Positions 49,101 through 57,413 of a DNA stretch of 64,000 nt are shown one piece after another; the stretch's first letter is position 1; the number at the start of each line of letters is the position of its first letter. Under the pieces are notes generated by a model. It saw nothing but the letters and a program-made list of their open reading frames with translations, searched no databases and was not told the DNA's origin. A program made the translations under genes and the position numbers. This stretch comes from Mycobacterium conspicuum (GTDB taxonomy: Bacteria; Actinomycetota; Actinomycetes; Mycobacteriales; Mycobacteriaceae). The stretch lies in assembly GCF_010730195.1 (NCBI RefSeq), contig NZ_AP022613.1, forward strand, positions 62,001 through 126,000, written 5' to 3'.

Positions 49101-50189
49101 ATCCACGTGATCATCACGACCCCGAGCTGGCTAGAGGTGCCGCTGGCGATGCGCGACGGCCTGGGGCTCCGGCTCGAGCTGCGACTGCACGACGCGCGGG
49201 ACAGCAACGTGCGCGTGGTCGGCGCCCTGCGCCGCCCGGCCGAGGCCGTCCCGCACGACCAGCCGGGCCGCGGATTGACCATGGCCGCCGAGCATTTCCT
49301 GTTCGCGGCTCCGCAGTTGGACCAGATCGCCGCGATCAACGCACGCCACCCCGGGGTGAGCGCGCCGCCGGTGCGGTTGCTGCCCACCAACCTCCCGCCG
49401 GCCGCGGTGGGGGCACTCTATCGGGGTCCCGAGCGAGTGGTCATCGGCCAGCGCGAAGAGGACCTGGCGCCGGTCGTCCACGACTTCGCCGAGCACCCGT
49501 TGTTGATGGTGTTCGGCGACAGCAAGTCGGGCAAGACCACGCTGCTGCGTCACATCATCCGCACCATTCGGGAAAACTCGTCGCCCGACCAGGTGGCATT
49601 CACCGTGCTCGATCGCCGGCTGCACCTCGTCGACGAGCCGCTGTTCCCCGACAACGAATACACCCCCAACATCGACCGCATCATGCCGGCGATGCTCGGG
49701 CTGGCCAACATCATCGAGGCGCGGCGCCCACCGGCGGGCTTGTTGCCGGCCGCGCTGTCCCGGTGGACCTTTGAGGGCCACATCCACTACCTGATCATCG
49801 ACGACGTCGACCAGATACCGGATTCCCCGGCCACCAGCGGGCCGTACATCGGGCAGCGCCCGTGGGCGCCGATCCTCGGATTGCTGTCGCAGGCAAGCGA
49901 TCTGGGGCTGCGGGTGATCGTGACGGCCCGTGCCAGCGGGTCCGGGCATTCGCTGATGACCAGCACGTTGCTGCGCCGGTTCAGCGACTTGCAAGCCACC
50001 GCGCTGATGTTGTCGGGCAACGCGGCCGACAGCGGCAAGATCCGCGGTCAACGATTCGGTCGGCTGCCCGCCGGCCGGGCGATTCTGTTGGACGACAGCG
50101 ACAGTCCGACGTATGTCCAGTTGGTCAACCCGCTCGCCGATGCGGCGGCGATGGCTTCAGAACGCAATGAAACGCAACAGGAGGGGTAG
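46191..50189 (+). CDS. eccC3: ESX-3 secretion FtsK/SpoIIIE-type ATPase EccC3
   Basis: The 1,332-residue motor protein has two N-terminal membrane helices (YLIVILIVGMIVALVATG; TLFFPFVLLLAATALYR) and three ATPase domains. Their Walker A motifs are GMTGSGKSQTL near 480, GGAKSGKSTAL near 825 and GDSKSGKTTLL near 1110. Walker B is VVADEFTLML in the first domain. The other two have LVIDNLYAF and LIIDDVDQI, without the catalytic Glu, so the first domain is the likely active one. ATG 46191 overlaps the eccB3 stop. It recognises YxxxD/E-tailed substrates such as EsxG and PE5. Confidence 0.96.
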   Translation: MSRLIFEARRRVPPPSTRKGTITIEAPPELPRVIPPSLLRRAMPYLIVILIVGMIVALVATGMRVISPQTLFFPFVLLLAATALYRGNDNKMRTEEVDAERADYLRYLSVVRDNIRTQAAEQRAAAQWSHPDPATLVSVPGSRRQWERDPHDADFLVLRAGRHHVPLATALRVNDTADEIDLEPVSHSALRSLLDTQRTVRDVPTGIDVTKVSRITVLGEPAEVRAALRAWIAQAVTWHDPTVLGVALAARDLEDRDWSWLKWLPHTDIPGQVDGVGPARYLTSDPDELVEMLGPALQDRPAFTGETADALRHLLIVVDDPDYELDASTLAMGRAGVTVVHCSTTEPHREQYSDPEKPILRIARGAIQRWQTGGWLPYIDAADGLGADEAAHLARRLSRWDSNPTHAGLRSEATRGATFPALLGISDASQLDVPALWAPRRRDDELRVPIGVTATGEPLMFDLKDEAEGGMGPHGLMIGMTGSGKSQTLMSILLSLLTTHSADRLIVIYADFKGEAGADSFRNFPQVVAVISNMAEKKSLADRFADTLRGEVARREVLLREAGRKIQGSAFNSVTEYESAIEAGHDLPPIPTLFVVADEFTLMLADHPEYAELFDYVARKGRSFRIHILFASQTLDVGKIKDIDKNTSYRIGLKVASPSVSRQIIGVEDAYHIESGKEHKGVGFLVPAPGATPIKFRSTYVDGIYEPPQVAKTLVVQSIPEPKLFTAAAVEAEQGTVISDGADDESAGPPRKLIATIGEQLARYGPQAPQLWLPPLDEPIPLTTVLARAAIPQRHWRWPLGEIDKPFEMRRDPLVFDASSSSGNMVIHGGAKSGKSTALQTFILSAASLHSPRDVTFYCLDYGGGQLRALQDLAHVGSVASALEPERIRRTFGELEQLLLSRRQRETFRDRFADHAGNGHATAPDDGFGEVFLVIDNLYAFGRDNTDQFNTRNPLLAKVTELVNVGLAYGIHVIITTPSWLEVPLAMRDGLGLRLELRLHDARDSNVRVVGALRRPAEAVPHDQPGRGLTMAAEHFLFAAPQLDQIAAINARHPGVSAPPVRLLPTNLPPAAVGALYRGPERVVIGQREEDLAPVVHDFAEHPLLMVFGDSKSGKTTLLRHIIRTIRENSSPDQVAFTVLDRRLHLVDEPLFPDNEYTPNIDRIMPAMLGLANIIEARRPPAGLLPAALSRWTFEGHIHYLIIDDVDQIPDSPATSGPYIGQRPWAPILGLLSQASDLGLRVIVTARASGSGHSLMTSTLLRRFSDLQATALMLSGNAADSGKIRGQRFGRLPAGRAILLDDSDSPTYVQLVNPLADAAAMASERNETQQEG

Positions 50190-50194
50190 TTGTC

Positions 50195-50503
50195 ATGACG
50201 CTGCGAGTGGTTCCCGAGGGCCTGGCCGCCACCAGTGCGGCGGTGGAGGCGCTGACGGCACGGCTGGCCGCCGCGCACGCGGCCGCGGCCCCGCTCATTA
50301 CGGCGGTGATCCCGCCGGCGGCGGATCCGGTTTCGCTGCAGACGGCCGCCGGGTTCAGCGCCCAGGGCCAGGAGCACGCCGCCGTGGCCGCCCAGGGCGT
50401 TGAGGAGCTGGGCCGTGCGGGCGTTGGCGTGGGCGAGTCTGGTGCCAGCTATCTGGCCGGCGACGCCGCGGCCGCCGCGACCTATGGGATCGCAGCCGGC
50501 TAA
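50195..50503 (+). CDS. pe5: PE5, ESX-3-associated PE protein
   Basis: The 102-residue PE-only protein begins MTLRVVPEGLAATSAAVEAL. YLAGD near the end is the YxxxD/E export signal. It pairs with the PPE4 partner encoded 3 bp downstream as a heterodimer recognised by EspG3. It lies 6 bp after eccC3. Confidence 0.94.
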   Translation: MTLRVVPEGLAATSAAVEALTARLAAAHAAAAPLITAVIPPAADPVSLQTAAGFSAQGQEHAAVAAQGVEELGRAGVGVGESGASYLAGDAAAAATYGIAAG

Positions 50504-50505
50504 CG

Positions 50506-52023
50506 ATGAGTGCCCCCCTGTGGATGGCTTCGCCGCCGGAAGTGCATTCGGCGTCGCTGAGCGCCGGTCCGGGACCGGGGCCGCTGTATGCGGCCGCCGG
50601 GGCCTGGAGCTCGCTCAGTGCCGAATACGCCGCGGCCGCAGCCGAACTCAGTGGGCTCTTGGGAGCGGTGCAGGCCGGGGCGTGGCAAGGCCCGAGCGCG
50701 GAGCGGTATGTGGCCGCGCACGCGCCGTACGTGGCGTGGCTGCAGCAGGGCAGCGCCAACAGCGCCGGAGTGGCGGCCCAGCACGAGGCCGCCGCGGCGG
50801 CGTACACGGCCGCCCTGGCGGCAATGCCGACCTTGGTGGAGCTGACGGCCAACCACGTCATCCACGGTGTGTTGGTGGCGACGAATTTCTTTGGCATAAA
50901 CACCATTCCGATCGCCCTCAACGAGGCCGACTATGTGCGGATGTGGGTGCAGGCCGCGACGACGATGGGTCTTTATCAATCGGTAGCGGGTGCGGCGCTG
51001 GCGTCGGCGCCGCGCACCACCGCGGCCCCGGTCGTGCTGACACCGGGCGCCGGCGAGGCCGCCGCGACGGCCAATGCCGCCCAAACCGGCGCGGCGGCGC
51101 CGGCCGCCAATTCGGGCTCCTCACTGGACAGCTCGAACGCCATCGTCCAGGCGCTGGAGGCCTACGTGAAGTCGCTGCCCGACGGGGACGCGATCTGGAA
51201 CTTTCTGACCAACCCGGGCGCCGAGATCCAGCAGATGATCACCGACTTCGCGACCAACCCGGCGCAAGCCCTGGTCACCTGGGGGCCCTTGCTGTTCAAC
51301 CTTGCGTATCAGGCGTTTTGGGAGCCGGTCGGGTGGGGCACCTGGGGGGTCATCCTGAGCTCGCCGCTGTGGGCGCCGGCGTTGGTTGCCTCCGCGACCG
51401 CGATGTTGGGCCTGCTCGGACTCGTGCAACTGGACGTTCCCGACTTCGATTTCACGCCGGCGGCGGTCGCGCCCGGTGTCGAGCAGCACGGCTGGCCCGC
51501 CGCCACTTTCACCTCGCCCACGCCGACTCCCACGACCGCGCCAGCATCCCCGGCGCCGACGGCAAGCGCTCCCGTCGGGACGGCGCTGGCCGCTCCGGCG
51601 CCACCGGGCTTCCTGTATGCGGTGGCCGGCATTGATGATTGGGGTCCGAGCTTCGGCCCGACGCTCGGTGGGCGCAGTGGCGCCAAGGCGCCCGCGGCGA
51701 GCATCCCGGCATCCGGCTCGGCGATCGCAACCAGTGCGCGGGCCCGCGCGCAGCGGCGCCGGCGGGCCGCGCTACACGATCACGCCGACGAATTCGCGGA
51801 CATGGACTCCGACATGAACGGGCAGGGCGTCGTTCCCGATTTCGGCGCCCAGGCCTCCGATCAGGGGGCCGGTCCCCTGGGCTTCGCCGGAACGGCGCAC
51901 AACGAATCGGTGGCGCAGGCCGCGGGGTTGACCATGCTGGCCGGCGACGAGTTCGGCGGTGGGCCGCTAATGCCGATGGTGCCACACACTTGGGAGTCGG
52001 GGAGAGGGGGTGCGGACGGTTAA
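50506..52023 (+). CDS. ppe4: PPE4, ESX-3-associated PPE protein
   Basis: The 505-residue PPE-PPW protein has a PPE domain at 1-180 (MSAPLWMASPPEVHSASLSA; AWQGPS; YVRMWVQAATTMG). A hydrophobic-rich middle at about 255-310 (LGLLGLVQLDVPDFDFTP) and a Pro-rich linker follow, then LGFAGTAH and PMVPHTW at the end. It is the partner of PE5; in M. tuberculosis PE5-PPE4 support siderophore-bound iron uptake. The start is ATG 50506. Confidence 0.94.
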   Translation: MSAPLWMASPPEVHSASLSAGPGPGPLYAAAGAWSSLSAEYAAAAAELSGLLGAVQAGAWQGPSAERYVAAHAPYVAWLQQGSANSAGVAAQHEAAAAAYTAALAAMPTLVELTANHVIHGVLVATNFFGINTIPIALNEADYVRMWVQAATTMGLYQSVAGAALASAPRTTAAPVVLTPGAGEAAATANAAQTGAAAPAANSGSSLDSSNAIVQALEAYVKSLPDGDAIWNFLTNPGAEIQQMITDFATNPAQALVTWGPLLFNLAYQAFWEPVGWGTWGVILSSPLWAPALVASATAMLGLLGLVQLDVPDFDFTPAAVAPGVEQHGWPAATFTSPTPTPTTAPASPAPTASAPVGTALAAPAPPGFLYAVAGIDDWGPSFGPTLGGRSGAKAPAASIPASGSAIATSARARAQRRRRAALHDHADEFADMDSDMNGQGVVPDFGAQASDQGAGPLGFAGTAHNESVAQAAGLTMLAGDEFGGGPLMPMVPHTWESGRGGADG

Positions 52024-52080
52024 CAAGAGAGTTCGCAACATGCACGTGAGTGATCGAAATTCGAAGGGAGAGAACATATT

Positions 52081-52374
52081 ATGAGTCTTCTAGACGCTCA
52101 CATCCCGCAACTGGTGGCCGCGCAGTCGGCGTTTTCCGCCAAGGCGGCGTTGATGCGCAGCACGATCAGCCAGGCCGAGCAGGAAGCAATGTCGGCGCAG
52201 GGATTTCACGTCGGCGAGTCGTCCGCGGCCTTCCAGGCCGCGCATGCCCGCTTCGTCGAGGTAGCGGCACGGGTCAACGCGCTGCTGGATATCGCCCAGG
52301 CCAACCTCGGCGACGCCGCCGGCACGTACGCGGCCGCCGACGCCGCCGCCGCGTCCACCTACACCGGCTTCTGA
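52081..52374 (+). CDS. esxG: ESX-3 secreted protein EsxG
   Basis: The 97-residue WXG100-like protein starts MSLLDAHIPQLVAAQSAFSA. It has no strict WxG but S-A-Q-G at the turn, as known for EsxG. The C-terminal YAAAD fits the YxxxD/E export signal carried by this member of the EsxG-EsxH pair. AGGGAGAG precedes ATG 52081. It is secreted as a dimer with EsxH and is highly conserved. Confidence 0.96.
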   Translation: MSLLDAHIPQLVAAQSAFSAKAALMRSTISQAEQEAMSAQGFHVGESSAAFQAAHARFVEVAARVNALLDIAQANLGDAAGTYAAADAAAASTYTGF

Positions 52375-52402
52375 CCCGAGCACTTCCGCGAAAGGACTTG
52401 TG

Positions 52403-52693
52403 ATGTCGCAGATTATGTACAACTACCCGGCGATGCTCGGGCACGCCGGGGACATGTCGGGCTACGCCGGCACGCTGCAGGGGCTGGGCGCTGATATCGC
52501 CAGCGAACAGGCCGCGCTGTCCAATGCCTGGCAAGGTGACACCGGCATGACCTATCAGGTCTGGCAGGGCCAGTGGAACGAGGCCATGGAACAGCTGGTG
52601 CGCGCGTATCAGTCGATGGCCAGCACTCACGAGGCCAACACGCTGGCGATGTACGCCCGCGACACGGCCGAAGCCGCCAAATGGGGCGGCTAG
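52403..52693 (+). CDS. esxH: ESX-3 secreted protein EsxH (TB10.4)
   Basis: The 96-residue WXG100 protein starts MSQIMYNYPAMLGHAGDMSG and has the WQG turn. In the M. tuberculosis EsxG-EsxH complex zinc is bound by EsxH His14, His70, His76 and Glu77. Here H14, H76 and E77 are present, but position 70 is Gln (RAYQSM). ATG 52403 is used rather than GTG 52400, because it gives the standard N-terminus. It is in operon with esxG. Confidence 0.96.
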   Translation: MSQIMYNYPAMLGHAGDMSGYAGTLQGLGADIASEQAALSNAWQGDTGMTYQVWQGQWNEAMEQLVRAYQSMASTHEANTLAMYARDTAEAAKWGG

Positions 52694-52714
52694 TTAGTGC
52701 CTAGACGACCGTAG

Positions 52715-53575
52715 ATGGACACGCAACCAAACGCCGTCGAGCTGACGGTCGATCACGCGTGGTTCATCGCCGAAACCACTGGGGCAGGCAGCTTCCCGTG
52801 GGTATTGGCGATCACCCCGCCCTACTGCGATGCGGCGCAGCGGGACGCGTTCTTCGCGCAACAGCGGGCCGACCTGACCCGGATGGGCGTGTTGTCCGAT
52901 GGTGGGGTGATCAACCCGGCCGTTGCGGGCTGGATCAAAACGGTGTGCTTCCCGGACCGGTGGCTGGACCTACGCTACTTGGGCCCCAATTCGGCCACCG
53001 GCTCCGGCGAGCTGCTGCGCGGCATCGTTGCCCAGCGTGATGGCAAAACGGTCGTCGCGCTGCGCAGCGCGCAGCTGATCACGTTCACCGCAATCGATGT
53101 CGACGATGCCCGGGCACTCGTCCCCGTCCTCTGTGTCGGGCTTGCCCAGCGGCCGCCGGCGAAGTTTGACGAGTTCAGCATGCCGACGCGGGTCGGTGCC
53201 AGAGCCGACGAGCGGCTCCGCGGCGGCACGCCGCTCCCCGAAGTCCTTGATTACCTGGGGATCCCGGCATCTGCGCGACCGGTGGTGGAGTCGGTGTTCA
53301 ACGGTCCGCGCAGCTACGTCGAGATCGTCGCCGGCTGCCACCGCGACGGGCAGCACGCCACCACCGAGGTGGGGATGAGCATCGTCGACACCACCGCGGG
53401 GCGGGTACTGGTCAGCCCGTCGTGCGCGTTCGACGGCGAGTGGGTCTCGACGTTCAGTCCCGGCACGCCCTTCGCCATCGCCGTCGCGGTCGAGCAGCTA
53501 ACCGCCAATTTGCCCGACGGCCAATGGTTCTCGGACCATCGGCTGGTTCGAGACTTTTCTGCCCAAACGATGTAA
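52715..53575 (+). CDS. espG3: ESX-3 substrate chaperone EspG3
   Basis: The 286-residue EspG-fold protein begins with VELTVDHAWFIAETTGAGSF. FSMPTRVGARADERLRGG is the mid-domain, and the C-terminus has ASARPVVESVFNGPRSYVEI. It binds the PE-PPE pair through the PPE hydrophobic tip and keeps it soluble before EccA3/EccC3 delivery. It has no signal peptide. The start at 52715 is ATG, 21 bp after esxH. Confidence 0.95.
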   Translation: MDTQPNAVELTVDHAWFIAETTGAGSFPWVLAITPPYCDAAQRDAFFAQQRADLTRMGVLSDGGVINPAVAGWIKTVCFPDRWLDLRYLGPNSATGSGELLRGIVAQRDGKTVVALRSAQLITFTAIDVDDARALVPVLCVGLAQRPPAKFDEFSMPTRVGARADERLRGGTPLPEVLDYLGIPASARPVVESVFNGPRSYVEIVAGCHRDGQHATTEVGMSIVDTTAGRVLVSPSCAFDGEWVSTFSPGTPFAIAVAVEQLTANLPDGQWFSDHRLVRDFSAQTM

Positions 53576-53600
53576 CAGAACCAATAGAGAGAGAAACACC

Positions 53601-53627
53601 ATGCCCCAGGATTGGAGCGCCCAGTGA
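53601..53627 (+). other. 8-codon ORF before eccD3 (possible translational coupler)
   Basis: ATG 53601 encodes MPQDWSAQ and its stop overlaps the GTG start of eccD3 (GTGA). A purine-rich GAGAGAG lies 8-15 bp upstream. Such a mini-ORF can couple translation after a 48-bp gap, but chance cannot be excluded. Confidence 0.3.
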
Positions 53628-55045
53628 CGTCCGTGATGCCGATTGTGCGCATAGCGATCCTCACCGACAACAGGCTCACGGAGATGGCCCTGCCCGCGGA
53701 GTTGCCGTTGCGCGAAATACTGCCGGCCATTCAGCGTCTGGCGGCGCCCTCGGAAGAGGTCGCGTCCAACGGCGAGGCGGGCAGCGACGCGGGCGCGGCG
53801 TCGCAGCTGACCCTGGCGCCGATCGGCGGCGCTCCGTTCAGCCTGGACGCCAGCCTGGACACCGTCGGTGTCGTCGACGGTGACCTGCTGGCCCTGCGGC
53901 CGGTGCCGACCGGACCGGCCGCCCCGGGCATCGTCGAGGACATCGCCGACGCCGCGATGATCTTCTCGACCTCGCGGCGCAAGCCTTGGGGCACGGCGCA
54001 CATCCAGCGCGGGGCGCTGGCGGCGGCGATCGTGGTTGCGCTCCTGGCGACAGGTCTGGGGGTCGCCTATCGGGCGGCCACCGGCGCGCTGGGTGGCCTG
54101 GTGGCCGTCGCCGCCGTCGCGGTGCTCGTCGCCGTGACGAGCCTGCTGATCGGCTCGCGATCGGCGCGTGCCGCGCACGCCCTGTCGATCACCGCGCTGG
54201 CACCGATCGCGGCGGTGTTGGCGCTCGAGGTGCCCGGGCGGTTCGGGGCGGCGCAGCTGCTGCTCGCCGCTGCCGGCGTCGCCGCGTGGTCGATGATCGT
54301 GCTCATCATCCCCGCCCCCGGGCGCGAACGGGTGGTTGCCTGCTTCACCGCGGCGGCGGTGGTCGGCGCCGGCGTGGCACTGGCGGCCGGTGCCGAATTG
54401 CTCTGGCAGCTCCCGATATTGACCATCGGCTGCGGGCTGATCGTGGCGGCCTTGCTGGTCATCGTCGAGGCGGCGCACCTGTCGGCGTTGTGGGCGCGCT
54501 TCCCGCTGCCCGTCATTCCCGCACCGGGTGACCCCACCCCGTCGGCGCCGCCGTTGCGGGTGCTCGAGGATCTGCCCCGCCGGGTGCGCGTCGGCGACGC
54601 CCACCAGAACGGATTCATCGCCGCCGCCGTGCTGCTCAGCGTGCTTGGGTCGGTGGCGATCGCGTTGCGCCCCGAGGCGCTCAGCGTCGTGGGCTGGTAT
54701 GTGGTGGCCGCCAGCGCGGTCACGGCCATCCTGCGTGCGCGAGTGTGGGATTCGGCCGCGTGCAAGGCGTGGCTGCTTGCCCAGCCGTACCTGGTGGCCG
54801 GGGCCCTGTTGGTGATTTACGCCGCGACGGGCCGCTACGCCGCCGCCTTGGGGGCGGTGGTGGTGTTGATCGTCCTGGCATCGGTGTGGGTTGTGGTGGC
54901 GCTGAACCCGCGCATCGCGTCGGCGGAAAGCTATTCGCTGCCCGTGCGCCGGCTGTTGGGCTTTGTCGCCGTGGGTCTGGATGCTTCGCTGATCCCTGTC
55001 ATGGCCTACCTGGTCGGTTTGTTCACCTGGGTGCTCAATCGATGA
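53624..55045 (+). CDS. eccD3: ESX-3 secretion pore component EccD3
   Basis: The 473-residue protein has an N-terminal ubiquitin-like domain (about 1-100: MPIVRIAILTDNRLTEMALP, VVDGDLLALRPV) and then eleven hydrophobic segments that form the membrane pore with other EccD copies. The GTG at 53624 is chosen over an upstream TTG because GGAG lies 6 bp before it and the length (family about 472) fits. The stop overlaps mycP3 by 4 bp. Confidence 0.95.
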   Translation: MTSVMPIVRIAILTDNRLTEMALPAELPLREILPAIQRLAAPSEEVASNGEAGSDAGAASQLTLAPIGGAPFSLDASLDTVGVVDGDLLALRPVPTGPAAPGIVEDIADAAMIFSTSRRKPWGTAHIQRGALAAAIVVALLATGLGVAYRAATGALGGLVAVAAVAVLVAVTSLLIGSRSARAAHALSITALAPIAAVLALEVPGRFGAAQLLLAAAGVAAWSMIVLIIPAPGRERVVACFTAAAVVGAGVALAAGAELLWQLPILTIGCGLIVAALLVIVEAAHLSALWARFPLPVIPAPGDPTPSAPPLRVLEDLPRRVRVGDAHQNGFIAAAVLLSVLGSVAIALRPEALSVVGWYVVAASAVTAILRARVWDSAACKAWLLAQPYLVAGALLVIYAATGRYAAALGAVVVLIVLASVWVVVALNPRIASAESYSLPVRRLLGFVAVGLDASLIPVMAYLVGLFTWVLNR

Positions 55046-56448
55046 AACGGGCGTTAACAGCCTGCTGCACAGCGGTTTTAGCCGCAGGGCTGGCTGCCGC
55101 TCCGTCGGCATGGGCGATCGCGAAGCCGGTGGTCGATCCGGGCGTGCCGCCGCCGAGCGGCGCGCCGGGGGCCGTGCAACCGATGGAGCAACGCGGCCCG
55201 TGCAGCGTCACCGGAGTCATTCCGGGCACCGATCCCGGCGCCCCAACACCCAGCCAGACGTTACTGAATCTCCCTGCGGCGTGGCAGTTCTCGCGCGGCG
55301 ACGGGCAGCTGGTGGCGGTCCTCGACACCGGGGTGCGGCCCAGCTCGCGGCTACCGAATGTCGACCCCGGTGGTGACTTTGTCGAGTCGACCGACGGCCT
55401 GACCGATTGCGACGGGCACGGCACTTTGGTTGCCGGGATCATCGCGGGCCAGCCCGCCCCGCCCGGCCAGGAGGACGGCTTTTCCGGGGTCGCGCCCGGC
55501 GCGCGGGTGCTGTCCATCAGGGTCACGTCGGCCAAGTTCTCGCCTCGAACGCCGGGCGGCGATCCGCAGCTAGCGCAGGCCTCGCTGGAGGTGGCCACGC
55601 TGAGCCGGGCCATCGTGCATGCGGCCGATCTTGGGGCGCGGGTGATCAACATCTCCGCGGCCACCTGCGTGCCCGCCGACCGGCCCGTCGACCAGGCCGC
55701 GCTGGGCGCGGCGCTCAAGTACGCCGCGGTGGACAAGGACGCGGTGATCGTGGCGGCCGCGGGCAACACCGGGTCGACCGGGTCGCTGGCCGGCGGAACG
55801 TCGTGCGAGTCGAATCCGCTCACCGATTTGGGTCGCCCCGACGATCCGCGCAACTGGGCCGGCGTCACGTCGATCTCCAGTCCGTCGTGGTGGCAACCGT
55901 ATGTGCTCTCGACGGCTTCGCTGACCCCGGAGGGGCAGCCGTCGAAATTCACCATGGCCGGCCCGTGGGTGGGGGTGGCCGCGCCCGGTGAAAACATCGC
56001 ATCGGTCAGCAACCGCGACGGCGGCGGCCTGGCCAACGGGCTGCCCAACGACCACAACCAGCAGGTCGCCCTCAGCGGCACCAGCTACGCGTCCGGCTAT
56101 GTGTCGGGGGTTGCGGCGCTGGTCCGCAGCAAATACCCGGCGCTGACCGCCACGCAGGTGGTGCGCCGGATCACCGCGACCGCGCACAACGGCGCCCGGG
56201 CGCCGTCCAACGTCGTCGGCGCCGGCATCGTGGACCCGGTGGCCGCGCTGACCTGGCAACTGCCCGCCAACCCGGAAGCCCCTGTGGCACAGGTAAAGCC
56301 GGTCGCCGCCCCGCCGGCGCCGGCACGCAAGGACAACCACCCGCGGACCGTGGCGTTCGTCGGGACGGCCGTGCTGGCCCTGGTGGTGGGCGCGGTCGCC
56401 GCGACCACTGCGATTGCCGCGCGCCAGCGAAAGGAGTTCACCCGATGA
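55042..56448 (+). CDS. mycP3: ESX-3 subtilisin-like protease mycosin MycP3
   Basis: The 468-residue membrane-anchored serine protease has a signal peptide (MKRALTACCTAVLAAGLAAA, cleavage near AWA). The catalytic triad is visible as Asp in VAVLDTGVRP, His in DGHGTLVAG and Ser in SGTSYASGYV. A C-terminal transmembrane helix (VAFVGTAVLALVVGAVAA) is followed by basic residues. It processes ESX substrates and stabilises the core. ATG 55042 overlaps the eccD3 stop. Confidence 0.96.
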   Translation: MKRALTACCTAVLAAGLAAAPSAWAIAKPVVDPGVPPPSGAPGAVQPMEQRGPCSVTGVIPGTDPGAPTPSQTLLNLPAAWQFSRGDGQLVAVLDTGVRPSSRLPNVDPGGDFVESTDGLTDCDGHGTLVAGIIAGQPAPPGQEDGFSGVAPGARVLSIRVTSAKFSPRTPGGDPQLAQASLEVATLSRAIVHAADLGARVINISAATCVPADRPVDQAALGAALKYAAVDKDAVIVAAAGNTGSTGSLAGGTSCESNPLTDLGRPDDPRNWAGVTSISSPSWWQPYVLSTASLTPEGQPSKFTMAGPWVGVAAPGENIASVSNRDGGGLANGLPNDHNQQVALSGTSYASGYVSGVAALVRSKYPALTATQVVRRITATAHNGARAPSNVVGAGIVDPVAALTWQLPANPEAPVAQVKPVAAPPAPARKDNHPRTVAFVGTAVLALVVGAVAATTAIAARQRKEFTR

Positions 56449-57413
56449 GCCGAACCGTTCCGGTGCCGGGAGCCGGCCGGATTACCCTGGCGCTGTTGGC
56501 CGTGGTGCCCGCGGTGATGGCCTACCCCTGGCGCACGCCGCGCGAGCAATGGGTGTTGGGCGTCGCCGTCGCCGTCGTCATCGTGCTGTTCGGCTGGTGG
56601 GGCGGGCTGCATTTCACGACGATCCTGCGCCGCCGGCTGGCGATGATGCGCCGGCCCAGCCACCAGGCCGGGTCGCCGGCGCGGACAACGGCGCTGCTGC
56701 GGCTCGGGCCGCCGACCGGCGACCAGGGTGTGCTCCCGCTGCCGCTGATCGCCGGATATCTCGACCGCTACGGCATCCGCGCCGACAGGGTCCGAATCAC
56801 CAGTCGCACCAACCCAGCGAGCACATCCGCGCCCCGCCAGACCTGGATCGCGCTGACCGTCTCGGCCGCGGACAACCTGCCCGCGCTGCGGGCCCGCTCG
56901 TCGGCGATCCCGATGCACGAGACGACCCGGGTCGCCGTGCGCCGACTGGCCGACCACCTGCGCGAGGTCGGTTGGGAGGCAACTGTTTCCGAGCCCGACG
57001 TGGTGCCCCGGCTGCTCGACTCGGCCGGCCGCGAATCGTGGCGCGCGGTGCAGGCCGGCTCGGGTTACCTTGCGGCATACCGGGTCAGCGCGGACGACGC
57101 GTTGCCGCAGACCCTGGACGCGATCGCGTCGCTGCAGGCGCGGGAGGCATGGGTGGCGCTCGAGATCGCCGAGGGAACGGTCGCGGTCGCCTGCGCCCTG
57201 CTGACCGATGCGCCACCATCGGCGGCCGCCCCGCTGGCGGGTCTGACCGCGCAGCGCGGAAACCAGCGGCCCGCGCTGGCGGCCCTGGATCTGTTGTCCA
57301 CCGAACGACTGGACGGGCACACGGCCGCGTCGGACGATCTGCTCAAGCGGCTGGACTGGCCCTGCCCGGTCGCCGGCGCCCACCGGGCACCGCTGGCCGA
57401 AGCCGGCACCTAG
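56445..57413 (+). CDS. eccE3: ESX-3 secretion core component EccE3
   Basis: The 322-residue membrane protein has two N-terminal transmembrane helices (ITLALLAVVPAVMAYPW; VLGVAVAVVIVLFGWWGGLH), followed by a cytoplasmic/peripheral domain. It is the peripheral subunit of the type VII core. ATG 56445 overlaps mycP3. It ends the ESX-3 operon, overlapping the stop of the convergent hydrolase by 4 bp. Confidence 0.94.
   Translation: MSRTVPVPGAGRITLALLAVVPAVMAYPWRTPREQWVLGVAVAVVIVLFGWWGGLHFTTILRRRLAMMRRPSHQAGSPARTTALLRLGPPTGDQGVLPLPLIAGYLDRYGIRADRVRITSRTNPASTSAPRQTWIALTVSAADNLPALRARSSAIPMHETTRVAVRRLADHLREVGWEATVSEPDVVPRLLDSAGRESWRAVQAGSGYLAAYRVSADDALPQTLDAIASLQAREAWVALEIAEGTVAVACALLTDAPPSAAAPLAGLTAQRGNQRPALAALDLLSTERLDGHTAASDDLLKRLDWPCPVAGAHRAPLAEAGT

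Noticed and set aside
46758..49106. A 782-codon minus-strand frame opposite eccC3
   Set aside because: Same reason: antisense to EccC3, with no family motifs and no plausible ribosome site.
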